Notes under the pieces: model-generated
Told to the model about the DNA's origin: nothing
Seen by the model: the letters and a program-made list of their open reading frames with translations, nothing else
The model's database searches: none
Program-made: the position numbers and the translations under genes
NCBI RefSeq assembly: GCF_016587375.1
Contig: NZ_BNJG01000009.1
Span: 1 to 64,000 of the forward strand
DNA: 64,000 nt
Source: Ktedonobacter robiniae
GTDB taxonomy: Bacteria; Chloroflexota; Ktedonobacteria; Ktedonobacterales; Ktedonobacteraceae
Direction: 5' to 3'
Shown here: positions 51,743 to 60,200 of the stretch, one piece after another
Layout: each line of letters starts with the position of its first letter
Position numbering within the stretch: position 1 is the first letter of the stretch

Positions 51743-52372
51743 ATGTCGAGTTTACTGGTTCCTACTGTACTGGAGAATACGCCACGCGGGGAGCGCGCCT
51801 ATGACCTCTTCTCGCGCCTCTTGCGTGACCGCATTATCGTCGTCAATGGACCGATTGATGATGCGATGTCGGGGCTGGTGGTAGCGCAGTTGCTCTACCT
51901 GGCGGCCGAGGATAGCAAGCGTGAAATCAACATGTATATCAACTCGCCAGGCGGCTCGATTAACGCGGGCCTGGGTATCTATGACACGATGCGGGTCCTG
52001 CCCTGTCCCATCTCGACCACCTGCGTGGGCTATGCGGCCAGCTTTGGCACTATTCTGCTGCTCGCGGGCGAGAAGGGGCGGCGTTTCTCGATGCCGCATG
52101 CGCGCATCCACCTGCACCAGCCCTTGATCTCGGGAAGCCTGAGCGGGCAGGCCTCGGATATTGATATTCACGCGCGCGAGATCCTGCACCTGCGCAGCGA
52201 GATAAACGACATTATTCAGGAGCATAGCGGGCAGACGCTGGAGCGCATCCAGAAGGATACCAATCGTGATTTCTATATGAGTGCCGTCGAGGCCAAGGAA
52301 TACGGCATCATCGACGATATCCTGACTTACGCCGAGAAGAAACTGCCGGAGGAGGAGCCCAAAAACAAGTAG
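51743..52372 (+). CDS. clpP: ATP-dependent Clp protease proteolytic subunit
   Basis: The 209-aa subunit forms the barrel that degrades proteins fed by ClpX/ClpC. Visible motifs: RIIVVNGPIDDAMSGLVVAQ, NMYINSPGGSINAGLGIYDT, VGYAASFGTILLLAG (catalytic Ser), MPHARIHLHQPL (catalytic His) and NRDFYMSAVEAKEYGIID (catalytic Asp). The ATG at 51743 with AAAGGAG upstream is the right start. A monocistronic unit is likely; no clpX is adjacent. Confidence 0.96.
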   Translation: MSSLLVPTVLENTPRGERAYDLFSRLLRDRIIVVNGPIDDAMSGLVVAQLLYLAAEDSKREINMYINSPGGSINAGLGIYDTMRVLPCPISTTCVGYAASFGTILLLAGEKGRRFSMPHARIHLHQPLISGSLSGQASDIDIHAREILHLRSEINDIIQEHSGQTLERIQKDTNRDFYMSAVEAKEYGIIDDILTYAEKKLPEEEPKNK

Positions 52373-52374
52373 GT

Positions 52375-52438
52375 AGTGTATTGCAAGAAGAACAGCGAGG
52401 GCGCATTTGCGCCCTCGCTGTTCTTCTTGCAATACACT
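52375..52438. terminator. Long perfect hairpin between convergent genes (31-bp arms)
   Basis: 52375-52405 pairs exactly with 52408-52438. It starts 2 nt after the clpP stop and ends 3 nt before the stop of the minus-strand gene. Confidence 0.9.
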
Positions 52439-52441
52439 CTA

Positions 52442-53266
52442 TTAAAAGCGCTCAATGTGGATAGAATCAATCTCAAACCACTCATCTTCACAGGCGACCG
52501 TGCCAAAGCGCAGGATGCCGCGCGGGGTCGCGATGGCGTACTGGTTATCGAGCCAGGCGACAAAGCCGAGGGGGCGGGTGGGAGGATTGGGCGCGCGCAA
52601 GACAGGCTCGCCATCGACCCAGAACAGAGCGGCCTCTGGCGTCCATTCAATGACATAGGTATGCCAGGTCGTCATTGGCACTGTGAGCAGCTGCTCCTGG
52701 GCGCCACTGAGGCGTTGGAGCCAGCGGCCAGCGGGACGCGTATTGCCGGTGGTCAAGCCCCACCCGGTCGCCAGGGCCGTGGGGAGGGTCGCGAAAAAGG
52801 AGCCTGGACGCATGCTATGGATGACCTGGGCCTTCCAGCCCCAGCCGGGAATGCCTGGTACCAGGGCCATATTCGAGGGGGGCGAGGCATAGAAGAACCA
52901 GACGGCCTCTGGCAGCATCAGGATATCTCCTCGGACCGAAAAGGGATAGTTCCAGAAGCCAAAGCCTGCTGTCCCGCGCAGAAGGTGTGGACCGCGGCTG
53001 GTCGAGGCTGGAGTCGCGGCGGGATGTGATGAGCGGGCGCGTACCTCCATGCGCAGGGGCGGGTGCCAGGGGAAATCACTGCGTGCCAGCGTGCCATAGT
53101 CATCTATCTGGGCGTCGGCATAGGTGCCCTGCGCGACAGCGGGAATAGCCATGCGTAGGACCGAATCCTCAAGTGTGAGGACGCCGGCTCCCAGGCAGGT
53201 TTGCGTCCAGCGTGAGTGGAGAGTCTGCGTGGTTTGTATAAAATCATCGATCACAGTCGCCACCAT
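52442..53266 (-). CDS. Concanavalin-like (GH16-fold) protein
   Basis: A 274-aa protein with a GH16/LamG-type beta-sandwich appearance: DDYGTLARSDFPWHPPLRMEV, FGFWNYPFSVRGDI, TWHTYVIEWTPEAALFWVDGE, NPPTRPLGFVAWLDNQYA. The ExDxxE-type catalytic motif of GH16 is not visible, so it may bind rather than cleave sugars. No signal peptide. The ATG abuts AGGAG, so the real start may be a GTG a few codons later. Confidence 0.65.
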   Translation of the reverse strand: MVATVIDDFIQTTQTLHSRWTQTCLGAGVLTLEDSVLRMAIPAVAQGTYADAQIDDYGTLARSDFPWHPPLRMEVRARSSHPAATPASTSRGPHLLRGTAGFGFWNYPFSVRGDILMLPEAVWFFYASPPSNMALVPGIPGWGWKAQVIHSMRPGSFFATLPTALATGWGLTTGNTRPAGRWLQRLSGAQEQLLTVPMTTWHTYVIEWTPEAALFWVDGEPVLRAPNPPTRPLGFVAWLDNQYAIATPRGILRFGTVACEDEWFEIDSIHIERF

Positions 53267-53341
53267 CTCCTATGGTCTGCTATGAGCTTAACGCGAGTGT
53301 CTATTTCCAGTGTAGTCTCTTCGCGAAAGAGCGTCAAGAAG

Positions 53342-53399
53342 AAAAAGAGTGTGCAAGGTGTGGTGAGCATTCGCCCACCACACCTTGCACACTCTTTTT
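53342..53399. terminator. Long hairpin after GAF regulator gene (24-bp stem)
   Basis: 53342-53365 pairs with 53376-53399; A-tract and T-tract at the two ends, loop AGCATTCGCC. The T-tract contains the stop codon of the minus-strand gene. Confidence 0.88.
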
Positions 53400-54406
53400 T
53401 AACCATCGCCGGGGAAGGTATGTTCAATAGCATAGTGCAGCAGTTGTTCTTCTAATTGGGCGCGTACATGTTGCTCGGCCTCGTTCTTATTGGCGGGCTG
53501 GTTGCGGCTGGAGGCCTCCATCATCATCCGGCGGGTCAGGTCATTGAAGTGGGCGAAGAGGGGCTTCTGTGCTTTCTGTGGTGGCATAACGTGTAGCGCA
53601 ATCTGGGCAGGCTCGTAGAACTCTTCAGGTGGGAAGAGCATGGCTGTCAGGTCGGCATATTTTTGTAGCAGGGTGAGACGATTTTGCGCGTTGAAATAGT
53701 TGTATTGCGTGCTCGCGGCTGAGAGGACGCCCGCGATACGTCCGGCGTAGAGGATGGGAAAGATGGCGCAGCTTTTCTCGTATTCGGAGTAGGCGACGGG
53801 GACGAGCGTATTTTCCGCCGTAAGATCGTTCACGACCTTGTAGTGAAAGACGGTCACGACATGGCCGGCCAGGGATTCGGCGCCCAGGAACATCCCATCG
53901 TGTTCCAGGTTCTCCTTCCAGGGAGGCGTACCGATGCCCTCACTCTCATAGAGGCTGCGTACCTGCTGAGAGGGGCCAGCTGGGGGCATGCAGCGAGCAA
54001 TCCACAGGCTCATGCCCAGGCGGTTAGGATCGAGCTGAGTCAGAGCATTTTGCAGGATCTGGTTACAGAGCGTCCAATAGTACAGGTTCTCGGCCACGGA
54101 GGCGCGAGTTTTAAAGAGTTCGATATAGAACTCAGGAGGGATGTTGAGGGGTGTATCATCTTCGATGGGATTGGTAAATTCGCTCATGCCTTTCTCATCG
54201 CGCAGTAAAGAGAGAATTTGCTCGCGATATTGGGGATAGAGATTGAGGAATTGATAGAGCTTGTTGGCGCGAGGAAAGGTTTCGCCGCTGAGCCAGCGCG
54301 AAAGTGTAATGGATTTGACATTCAGTGTGACGAGGATGTGCTGTCTCTCACTGGGGTCCTGAGTAATTTCTGCTAGAATATCACGCCAGGTTTGTTTCTC
54401 TTGCAT
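53399..54406 (-). CDS. Putative transcriptional regulator, HTH plus GAF domains
   Basis: The 335-aa protein has an N-terminal XRE-like region (WRDILAEITQDPSERQHILV, LNVKSITLSRWLSGETFPR, LYQFLNLYPQYREQI) and a GAF-like sensor domain (about 95-285: LYYWTLCNQILQNALTQLDP, SLAGHVVTVFHYKVVNDL, CAIFPILYAGRIAGVLSAAS). The C-terminal helix is charged. The ligand is not known. Confidence 0.72.
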   Translation of the reverse strand: MQEKQTWRDILAEITQDPSERQHILVTLNVKSITLSRWLSGETFPRANKLYQFLNLYPQYREQILSLLRDEKGMSEFTNPIEDDTPLNIPPEFYIELFKTRASVAENLYYWTLCNQILQNALTQLDPNRLGMSLWIARCMPPAGPSQQVRSLYESEGIGTPPWKENLEHDGMFLGAESLAGHVVTVFHYKVVNDLTAENTLVPVAYSEYEKSCAIFPILYAGRIAGVLSAASTQYNYFNAQNRLTLLQKYADLTAMLFPPEEFYEPAQIALHVMPPQKAQKPLFAHFNDLTRRMMMEASSRNQPANKNEAEQHVRAQLEEQLLHYAIEHTFPGDG

Positions 54407-54505
54407 TTTTTGACCCTATACTTTACATAAAAAGGGCATGCATCATTCTGGCTATAATAGCAGTTTGCAGGCAGAAAGTCAATTTTTCTGATGTTGTGAT
54501 TGTTG

Positions 54506-54554
54506 TGGGGATGTGGTCTAAAAAGGCTGCAGACCTTTCCAGACCACATCCCCA
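54506..54554 (-). terminator. Stem-loop after methyltransferase gene
   Basis: A 14-bp perfect outer stem (54506-54519 with 54541-54554) plus a smaller AAAGG/CCTTT inner stem. It follows the stop of the minus-strand methyltransferase by about 16 nt. Confidence 0.65.
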
Positions 54555-54570
54555 TTCTCCATAACTCAAC

Positions 54571-55440
54571 CTATTTTTTGATGCCAACCATTTGGAGCCA
54601 GTTACGCGGCACCTCTTGTAGCCCCAACTCCTCTCCGGCCTGGTAGACAGCGACTTCAAGCGCACGTGCACCGTAGGCCAGGGGAACTCCGGGAAGGGCG
54701 CCATCGATGAAGAGCCAGTACTGACCAAGATCGCGCCAGGCGTCGAGCGAAATAATGGCGGTATCCTGCACCATATCTAGTTTGCCGAAGCCACTCTCCT
54801 GGTAGATCTGGACATAGTCGTCGCTCGTTACCCATTGCATGGCCGCGGCCTTGGCCTCGCGTGAGAGGCGCACGTCGGGATGTTCCTGGCGGAGCCAGGC
54901 CACGGCGCGGCGAGTCCAGAGGCGATAGAAGCGCTCAGTACCGGGCACATAGGTGCCAGTATAGAACGCGCTATTACAGGCGAAGATGCCCTGGGGAGCG
55001 AGAATAGAGGCGACTTGCTTGAATGCAGAGAGTTTATCGGTAAGCAGGTGGATGGCATTGCAGAAGAATGCAGCGTTGGCATTTTGAATTAGCTTGGGGA
55101 GATCTTCAGATTCGCCTTGAATAAATTTTACATCAGCGGGTAGACCCATCTGATCTACACCTTTTTGAGCTCTGCGCAGCGCCTCGGCTGAAGGATCGAC
55201 GCCGATCAGGCGCAACTGCGACAGCTTGCCCTGGCGTTCCATCTCTTCAATGATCAGGCGTGAGACCGCGCCTGTGCCACAGGCCATGTCCACGATGGTC
55301 ACTGGCGCGCCTGTATCCTGTTGGGACAGGTGTGCCAGTGCCTGGCGTACGAGTCCGCGGTTCACCTCTGTATAAAAGGGGTGTGCTGCGAAAGGCTCGA
55401 AGGTAAATTTATTTGTCTCCTCGGTTTCAATTAAGCCCAT
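54571..55440 (-). CDS. Class I SAM-dependent methyltransferase
   Basis: 289 aa. SAM-binding motifs: VTIVDMACGTGAVSRLIIEE (motif I), LRLIGVDPSAEALRRA (motif II), VKFIQGESEDLP and AAFFCNAIHLLTDK. A C-terminal helical cap follows. The ATG at 55440 has AAGGAGG upstream. The substrate is unknown. FabG lies upstream in the same direction, about 100 nt away. Confidence 0.88.
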   Translation of the reverse strand: MGLIETEETNKFTFEPFAAHPFYTEVNRGLVRQALAHLSQQDTGAPVTIVDMACGTGAVSRLIIEEMERQGKLSQLRLIGVDPSAEALRRAQKGVDQMGLPADVKFIQGESEDLPKLIQNANAAFFCNAIHLLTDKLSAFKQVASILAPQGIFACNSAFYTGTYVPGTERFYRLWTRRAVAWLRQEHPDVRLSREAKAAAMQWVTSDDYVQIYQESGFGKLDMVQDTAIISLDAWRDLGQYWLFIDGALPGVPLAYGARALEVAVYQAGEELGLQEVPRNWLQMVGIKK

Positions 55441-55540
55441 GAGTATAGCCTCCTTAAAAAACACCAAAAAGGACTGGTTGCTTTATTAAGAAGTTTAGAG
55501 TGCTCCCGAGGTGAAAAAGTTTCAGCTTTTAGCGAATGTA

Positions 55541-56308
55541 TTAGATATGCATTGCCATACCGCCATCGACGTTGAGAATCTGGCCCGTGATGAAGCTGGC
55601 ATCAGGCGAGCAGAGGAAGGCGATTGCCGCGGCAATCTCGTCCGGTGTGCCGAAGCGTCCGAGAGGCGTGGTATCGATCATGAATTTCCGTTGGGCCTCG
55701 GTGAGTGTCGAGGTCAGTTCGGTGGGAACGAAGCCCGGGGCGACCACGTTGGCTGTAATATTGCGGCTGGCCATCTCGCGGGCGGTACTGAGTGTAAGGG
55801 CAATGATACCAGCCTTGGAGGAACTATAGTTGGCCTGGCCCGCGTTGCCCAGCAGGCCTGAGATGGAGGCGACATTGACGATACGCCCCCAGCGTGCCTT
55901 CATCATGGAGCGTAGCACGGCCCTGGTGCAGAGGAAGGTTGAACGCAGGTTGCTATTGATGACATGCTCAAAGTCGGCGGGCGACATCTGAAGGATCAGT
56001 TTATCGCGGGTGGTGCCGGCGTTATTCACGAGGATCGTCACAGGACCCAGGGCCTCAGTCGCTTCAGCGAAGAGGCGGGTTACGTCTTCTTCCTGGCTAA
56101 CATTGGCCTGGATGGCGACGCAGCGACGCCCTAACTCCTCTATACTAGCTTTCGTTTCAGCTGCTGTGCTGGCATTGCTGCGATAGTTCACGATAATGTC
56201 GGCACCGGCCTGGGCGAGGCGTAACGCGGTAGCGCGGCCAATACCCTGGCCGCTGCCCGTAACGAGCGCGATTTTTCCGCTGAGGGGGAGTGCTTGTTCG
56301 TTTGCCAT
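55541..56308 (-). CDS. fabG: 3-oxoacyl-[acyl-carrier-protein] reductase-type SDR
   Basis: A 255-aa SDR that reduces 3-oxoacyl-ACP with NADPH. Cofactor loop TGSGQGIGRATA, NNAGTTRD, catalytic Ser in VASISGLLGNAGQ, YSSSKAG (Tyr and Lys), and PGFVPTELT. Arg residues in NYRSN fit NADPH use. The ATG at 56308 follows GAGGAA. A second role in acetoacetyl-CoA or polyhydroxybutyrate reduction is possible. Confidence 0.85.
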   Translation of the reverse strand: MANEQALPLSGKIALVTGSGQGIGRATALRLAQAGADIIVNYRSNASTAAETKASIEELGRRCVAIQANVSQEEDVTRLFAEATEALGPVTILVNNAGTTRDKLILQMSPADFEHVINSNLRSTFLCTRAVLRSMMKARWGRIVNVASISGLLGNAGQANYSSSKAGIIALTLSTAREMASRNITANVVAPGFVPTELTSTLTEAQRKFMIDTTPLGRFGTPDEIAAAIAFLCSPDASFITGQILNVDGGMAMHI

Positions 56309-56464
56309 ACTGCTTCTATTCCTCTTTAAAAAAGTGTTGCTATTCGCCATTCACTGCTGTATGCCAGAAGTGGGACGTAACGTTAGCAAGTGTACCACAT
56401 TTCGTCTATGCATGTGCTTCTCAGGGGTGGGGTCGCAGAAGAGAATAGCAAAAAAAGTGGGGTG

Positions 56465-56510
56465 AGGCAAGGCCCAGCGCGTATATGCATATACACGTCA
56501 GGCCTTGCCT
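56465..56510. terminator. Stem-loop after pentapeptide gene
   Basis: A 10-bp outer stem (AGGCAAGGCC with GGCCTTGCCT), an inner GTATATGCATATAC palindrome and TTTT on the right; an A-tract lies to the left. Confidence 0.65.
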
Positions 56511-56521
56511 TTTGTGCACGA

Positions 56522-57862
56522 CTAATGTTCGGTGGATTCCTGATTGTCGTTGGTGAGGCGGGAGCCGTGGGCGACAACTTCCTTGGTTTCTGGCTCTGGC
56601 TCGGTTTCAGGCAACGCGGCGGCTTGTAGATCCAGCAGGCTGCTGCCGGAGAGGTGAGGTGAGAGCGCTGAAGGCTCGCCTGCCGGGACATAGGAATCGC
56701 TGCCCTCTGTCTCTGGTAAAGAGTCTGGAAGCAGAGCGTAGCCGCGTGAGGACTGGCTCAAGAATGAATTATCGGGTGCAGACGCTGTCTCTGGTTGGGC
56801 CTGTGCTTCTGCTGGCTGAGTCGAGTCGGTCTCCTGATGCAGTTCCTCGGCTGGCTGTTCAGGTGGGAGAACAGGTGTTGCCGCATCGATGTAGGCCAGC
56901 CACTCTGAGGCATCCATGCCTGGGGCGTTGTCTTGCAGGCTCTCTTGCTCTGGTGTGGCCTCTGGGGCAGGCTTCGCGGCAGGCATGGGGGTGATTGGTG
57001 GCGTTACCACCGGAATGATCTCGGTCCTATGAGGCATGGACGCCTTCTTGCTGATGGCGCGCATATTGGTCAGGGTGGCGCCGCTATCTCTGAGCTGCTC
57101 TTCCTGGGTGGTATTGATGAGATCGCTCAGTGTGCTATCATCATGGATGGCGGTGCGAAGCTGTTCCACGGTGAGGTTGCGAGCGTTGAGCAGGTTGGCG
57201 CCGATCAGGTTGGTTTTATAGAGATCGGCGGCCAGAAAGTTAACGCCGTTTAGATTGGCGCCGCGCAGGTCGGTATGAGTCAGATTGGCGCCGGAGAGAT
57301 CGGACTCCTGGAGATCGGCCTCTTTCAGGTTCGCCCAGGAGAAGTCGGCCATAAAGCACTTGGTGGTGCGCAAGATAGTTTGACTGAGATTAGCGTGTCC
57401 CAAATAGCGTGAGGAGAGGTCGCGCCCGGAGAGGTCGGCGCCACTGAGATTGACATGTTGCCAGCGGGGCGTGGATTTGCCTGACTGGTCCTGCTTTACC
57501 GGTAGCGGAACATCTTCGATGCGGGGGATGCGGGCCAGTTCGTATTCGGCACGTGCCTGTTTTGTGGAGGTTTCAAAGGCGTGGCGTAGCTCGTCGCGCT
57601 GCTGGCGCTCGAATTTCTCCAGGGTGTTCCAGGCGTTCTGTAGCTGCTGTATCTGGGCCTGGATGCGATGTTCCACTTCAGTGAGATGTTTTTCTTGTTC
57701 AGCGCGCCAATCTTGCTGACGAGTATTCTGGGCTTTCTCCCAGATTTCTTGTTGTGCCTGTACCTGCTCGGAGGCCTGTCGTAGCTTTTGCTGTGCCCGG
57801 TAAGCGAGCACGAGCGCCACGATGGCAATGATGAGGCTCACAACGGCTAACACGATTTCCAT
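56522..57862 (-). CDS. Membrane-anchored pentapeptide-repeat protein
   Basis: The 446-aa protein starts with one transmembrane helix (VLAVVSLIIAIVALVLAY) then about 90 residues of Gln/Glu-rich coiled coil. Residues about 137-235 are pentapeptide repeats (LSGADLSGRDLSSRYLGHANL, LKEADLQESDLSGANLTHTDL) that fold as a right-handed beta-helix. The C-terminal 200 residues are Pro/Glu/Ser-rich and probably disordered. Function unknown; the layout suggests a membrane scaffold. ATG 57862 is chosen over a GTG two codons earlier. Confidence 0.82.
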   Translation of the reverse strand: MEIVLAVVSLIIAIVALVLAYRAQQKLRQASEQVQAQQEIWEKAQNTRQQDWRAEQEKHLTEVEHRIQAQIQQLQNAWNTLEKFERQQRDELRHAFETSTKQARAEYELARIPRIEDVPLPVKQDQSGKSTPRWQHVNLSGADLSGRDLSSRYLGHANLSQTILRTTKCFMADFSWANLKEADLQESDLSGANLTHTDLRGANLNGVNFLAADLYKTNLIGANLLNARNLTVEQLRTAIHDDSTLSDLINTTQEEQLRDSGATLTNMRAISKKASMPHRTEIIPVVTPPITPMPAAKPAPEATPEQESLQDNAPGMDASEWLAYIDAATPVLPPEQPAEELHQETDSTQPAEAQAQPETASAPDNSFLSQSSRGYALLPDSLPETEGSDSYVPAGEPSALSPHLSGSSLLDLQAAALPETEPEPETKEVVAHGSRLTNDNQESTEH

Positions 57863-58349
57863 ATACACCTTGCTCCGTAATTGATACTAGTTTGAAACGA
57901 TCCCTACGTCAGTTCGCGCTATTTTGTGAGTTGCGCTGGTGCTTGTGAAGCAATAAACCAGGCTGAAAGGCTTTATATGCGAGTTTGCGGTTTACTATGC
58001 GCGTGCATGGTGCGCTTTGTTGCCTGTCCTTCAGTATAATATAACCTTCGACCACGTGGTTTCTGGGTCGTAAAGAGTACTATGCGTCGGCATGACTTTC
58101 TGTTTTTCGCATATGCTTGAGAAGGGATGAGACGCACCAGGGAAATTGTTTTCTCTGATAGACCAGAGGGGCTGAAAAACATTATAATAAGGCCTGTGTA
58201 AAGAGGGAATAAAGTATCCTCCTTTGGGTACTATTGGTTTAGCTCAGAGGTCAATTCTGGCCACTTAAGATCTTATTCCGAACCCCAACGCCACTGGCGT
58301 GTCTAGCGCTTCGCGCTCAGGTGTTCAGATAGGAAGACGGAGTGTTTAT
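57863..58349. other. Gene-free stretch between pentapeptide and DUF971 genes
   Basis: No gene is visible. It contains divergent promoters and, at its right end, the CTTATTCCGAA-type repeat (58269-58336). Confidence 0.5.
58269..58336. repeat. Dispersed repeat, CTTATTCCGAA type (copy 3)
   Basis: GATCTTATTCCGAACCCCAA at 58269 closely matches 39015, including CGCCACTGGCGTG and CTAGCGCT parts; it ends TTCAGATAGGAAG. As at pyk, it lies just before a rightward gene. Confidence 0.6.
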
Positions 58350-58712
58350 ATGATGAATAACTACCTTGTCCCGGTCTCCTTCTTGCTTGATGAGGAGAAA
58401 CGGCAATTGATTTTAACCTGGAGTGATGAGCACGAGAGCCTGCATAACTGGGAGACGTTGCGCTGGGCCTGTCCCTGCGCGTGGTGTGCGGGTGAAGGCG
58501 GACAGCCTGGAATGCTCCAGAGTCGGCAGAGCCTGACGAGCGAGGAGACCACCCTGGCCAACTTGCAGCCAGTCGGGCGCTATGGCTTGACACCCATATG
58601 GGAGGACGGCCATAAAACAGGCATCTACACCTTCGAGAAGCTCCGGGCCATGTGTGAATGCGATGAGTGCAAGAAAAATGCAGCTCAGACAGAACGCTAT
58701 CCCAGAAAGTAA
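58350..58712 (+). CDS. DUF971 (GBBH-like N-terminal) protein
   Basis: 120 aa. The DUF971 domain is clear: LILTWSDEHESLHNWETLRWACPCAWC, RYGLTPIWEDGHKTGIYTFEKLR. Extra cysteines (CPCAWC and CECDECKK) may bind a metal or an iron-sulphur cluster; DUF971 proteins are linked with iron-sulphur cluster work. The ATG at 58350 is the likely start. Confidence 0.8.
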   Translation: MMNNYLVPVSFLLDEEKRQLILTWSDEHESLHNWETLRWACPCAWCAGEGGQPGMLQSRQSLTSEETTLANLQPVGRYGLTPIWEDGHKTGIYTFEKLRAMCECDECKKNAAQTERYPRK

Positions 58713-58869
58713 TAGCTACGTTAATAGCGATAAGCCTTCTCGTTGTATGTAATACGCGCACCATTTGCGCGTGTGAAGAAGGATGCTTCTTGCGGAAAGC
58801 AGAAAACGTATGCTTAACCGCGAGAAGCGTGGCATGGATGTTGTCATTACATTTGTATGAGGTGCAAGG

Positions 58870-59034
58870 ATGACGATAGGGACTGAAAGTAAACGAGAGG
58901 CGGTAGCCGCGATCAGACCCTCGCGGCGTCGCCATCCGTATGTGTCGGGATTGGTGCTTCGTATTTTGATTGCCCTGTTGGTAAGTTGGGCATTGGTGAT
59001 GCTCTTCTTCGGGGCTGCCGCTATCTCGCACTAG
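58870..59034 (+). CDS. Short membrane peptide, 54 aa
   Basis: ATG 58870 with GAGG about 10 nt upstream opens a 54-codon frame: a charged N-terminus (TIGTESKREAVAAIRPSRRR) and one transmembrane helix (LRILIALLVSWALVMLFFGA). It stops at 59034. No family recognised; codon use and membrane pattern support coding. Confidence 0.45.
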   Translation: MTIGTESKREAVAAIRPSRRRHPYVSGLVLRILIALLVSWALVMLFFGAAAISH

Positions 59035-59107
59035 TCATTGAACGTAGAGGCACGGCAGAGGCACTGCCTGCCGTGCTCTGATCGTGGTAGAGAAGAGAAG
59101 CGTTTTT

Positions 59108-59944
59108 TTACCGCGCTTCGCTGCTTGCCTGGTTGGCTTGCTGCTGTTGCTGGTGAAAGGCCATCCCCATTAGCTGTTCAGCTTTGCGTTCGTCGTCCTT
59201 CATCAGTTGGAGCGCGAAGGCGATATCCTGGTTAGGTGCCAGGGTGAGATCGGCCTGTCCCTCCTGTACGGCTTTGACGATCTCGGCCGCGACCATGTCG
59301 GGTGTCAGTAGGATCTCAATATTCATATTGAAGCCGGCCTCCTGCTGGAGCATCGGGGTATCCACCCAGGCTGGATAGACGGTGGTGACATCAATGCCGC
59401 TGCCGAAGAGTTCCGCGCGCAAGGCCGAGGAGAAGCCACGTACCGCCCACTTGCTGGCGACATAGCCGCTGAGCTGTGGTGGTGGTAGCTTGCCCGCGAC
59501 TGAGCTGATGAGGACATATTGCCCGCTGCCCTGCTGGCGCATAAAGGGGAGCGCGGCGCGTACCGCGTGATAGGTCCCCATGAAATTAATGTCCATCAGG
59601 CGCTGCATCTCCGCTCCACTAAATTCATCAACCGGGCCGCCGCGCCCGATGCCTGCGCTTGTCACGACGAGGTCGATACGGCCAGTCACCTGGGCAGCAT
59701 GCTGCATAAGCGCCTGCACCTGGATTTCATTGGTGACATCGAGCCCCATGGCTACCACTTGCCTGTCGCCAGCCTCCTGGCTAGCGAGTAGCTCCTGCGC
59801 CGCCGCCGCCAGGGCTTGCTCATTGATATCGGCGATGACGATATGCGCTCCACGGGTATAGAGGGCGTGCGCCGTTGCTTTGCCAATGCCGCTCGCGCCG
59901 CCTGTGACGACCGCGACAGCTCCTGAGAACTCCTTGAGGGTCAT
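59108..59944 (-). CDS. Short-chain dehydrogenase/reductase
   Basis: 278 aa. NAD(P) loop VVTGGASGIGKATA, Asp in IVIADINEQAL (favours NAD), TSAGIGRGG, ISSVAGKLP (Ser) and YVASKWAV (Tyr, Lys). The C-terminus is extended with a Gln-rich end (FHQQQQQANQASSEAR). The ATG at 59944 has GAGAGGAG upstream. Substrate unknown. Confidence 0.9.
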   Translation of the reverse strand: MTLKEFSGAVAVVTGGASGIGKATAHALYTRGAHIVIADINEQALAAAAQELLASQEAGDRQVVAMGLDVTNEIQVQALMQHAAQVTGRIDLVVTSAGIGRGGPVDEFSGAEMQRLMDINFMGTYHAVRAALPFMRQQGSGQYVLISSVAGKLPPPQLSGYVASKWAVRGFSSALRAELFGSGIDVTTVYPAWVDTPMLQQEAGFNMNIEILLTPDMVAAEIVKAVQEGQADLTLAPNQDIAFALQLMKDDERKAEQLMGMAFHQQQQQANQASSEAR

Positions 59945-60200
59945 TGATCCGCTCCTCTCAATCGTAAGGTACAAAATAGCCAAAAAGAGGTATTACTCTG
60001 CTTTGATCTTATCCCCTGGTCTCTCTGCTTGTCAAACAAGGTGCTCTCTTTTATACACTCCTCAGCACCACGCCACAGCATATAAATGGGGGTGTGGAGG
60101 GGGCCAAGTATTAATAGGACCAGTTGTTTTTCAAAGATTGGCGAATCGATATATACTAGGGGATGATGTCATTATCTAGAGTTGGAGGAGCAAGAGAATA

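Noticed and set aside
58303..59031. 242-codon minus-strand open frame over DUF971 and the small membrane peptide
   Set aside because: Composition is Arg/Ser/His-rich and motif-free, typical of an antisense shadow; DUF971 on the other strand is clear.
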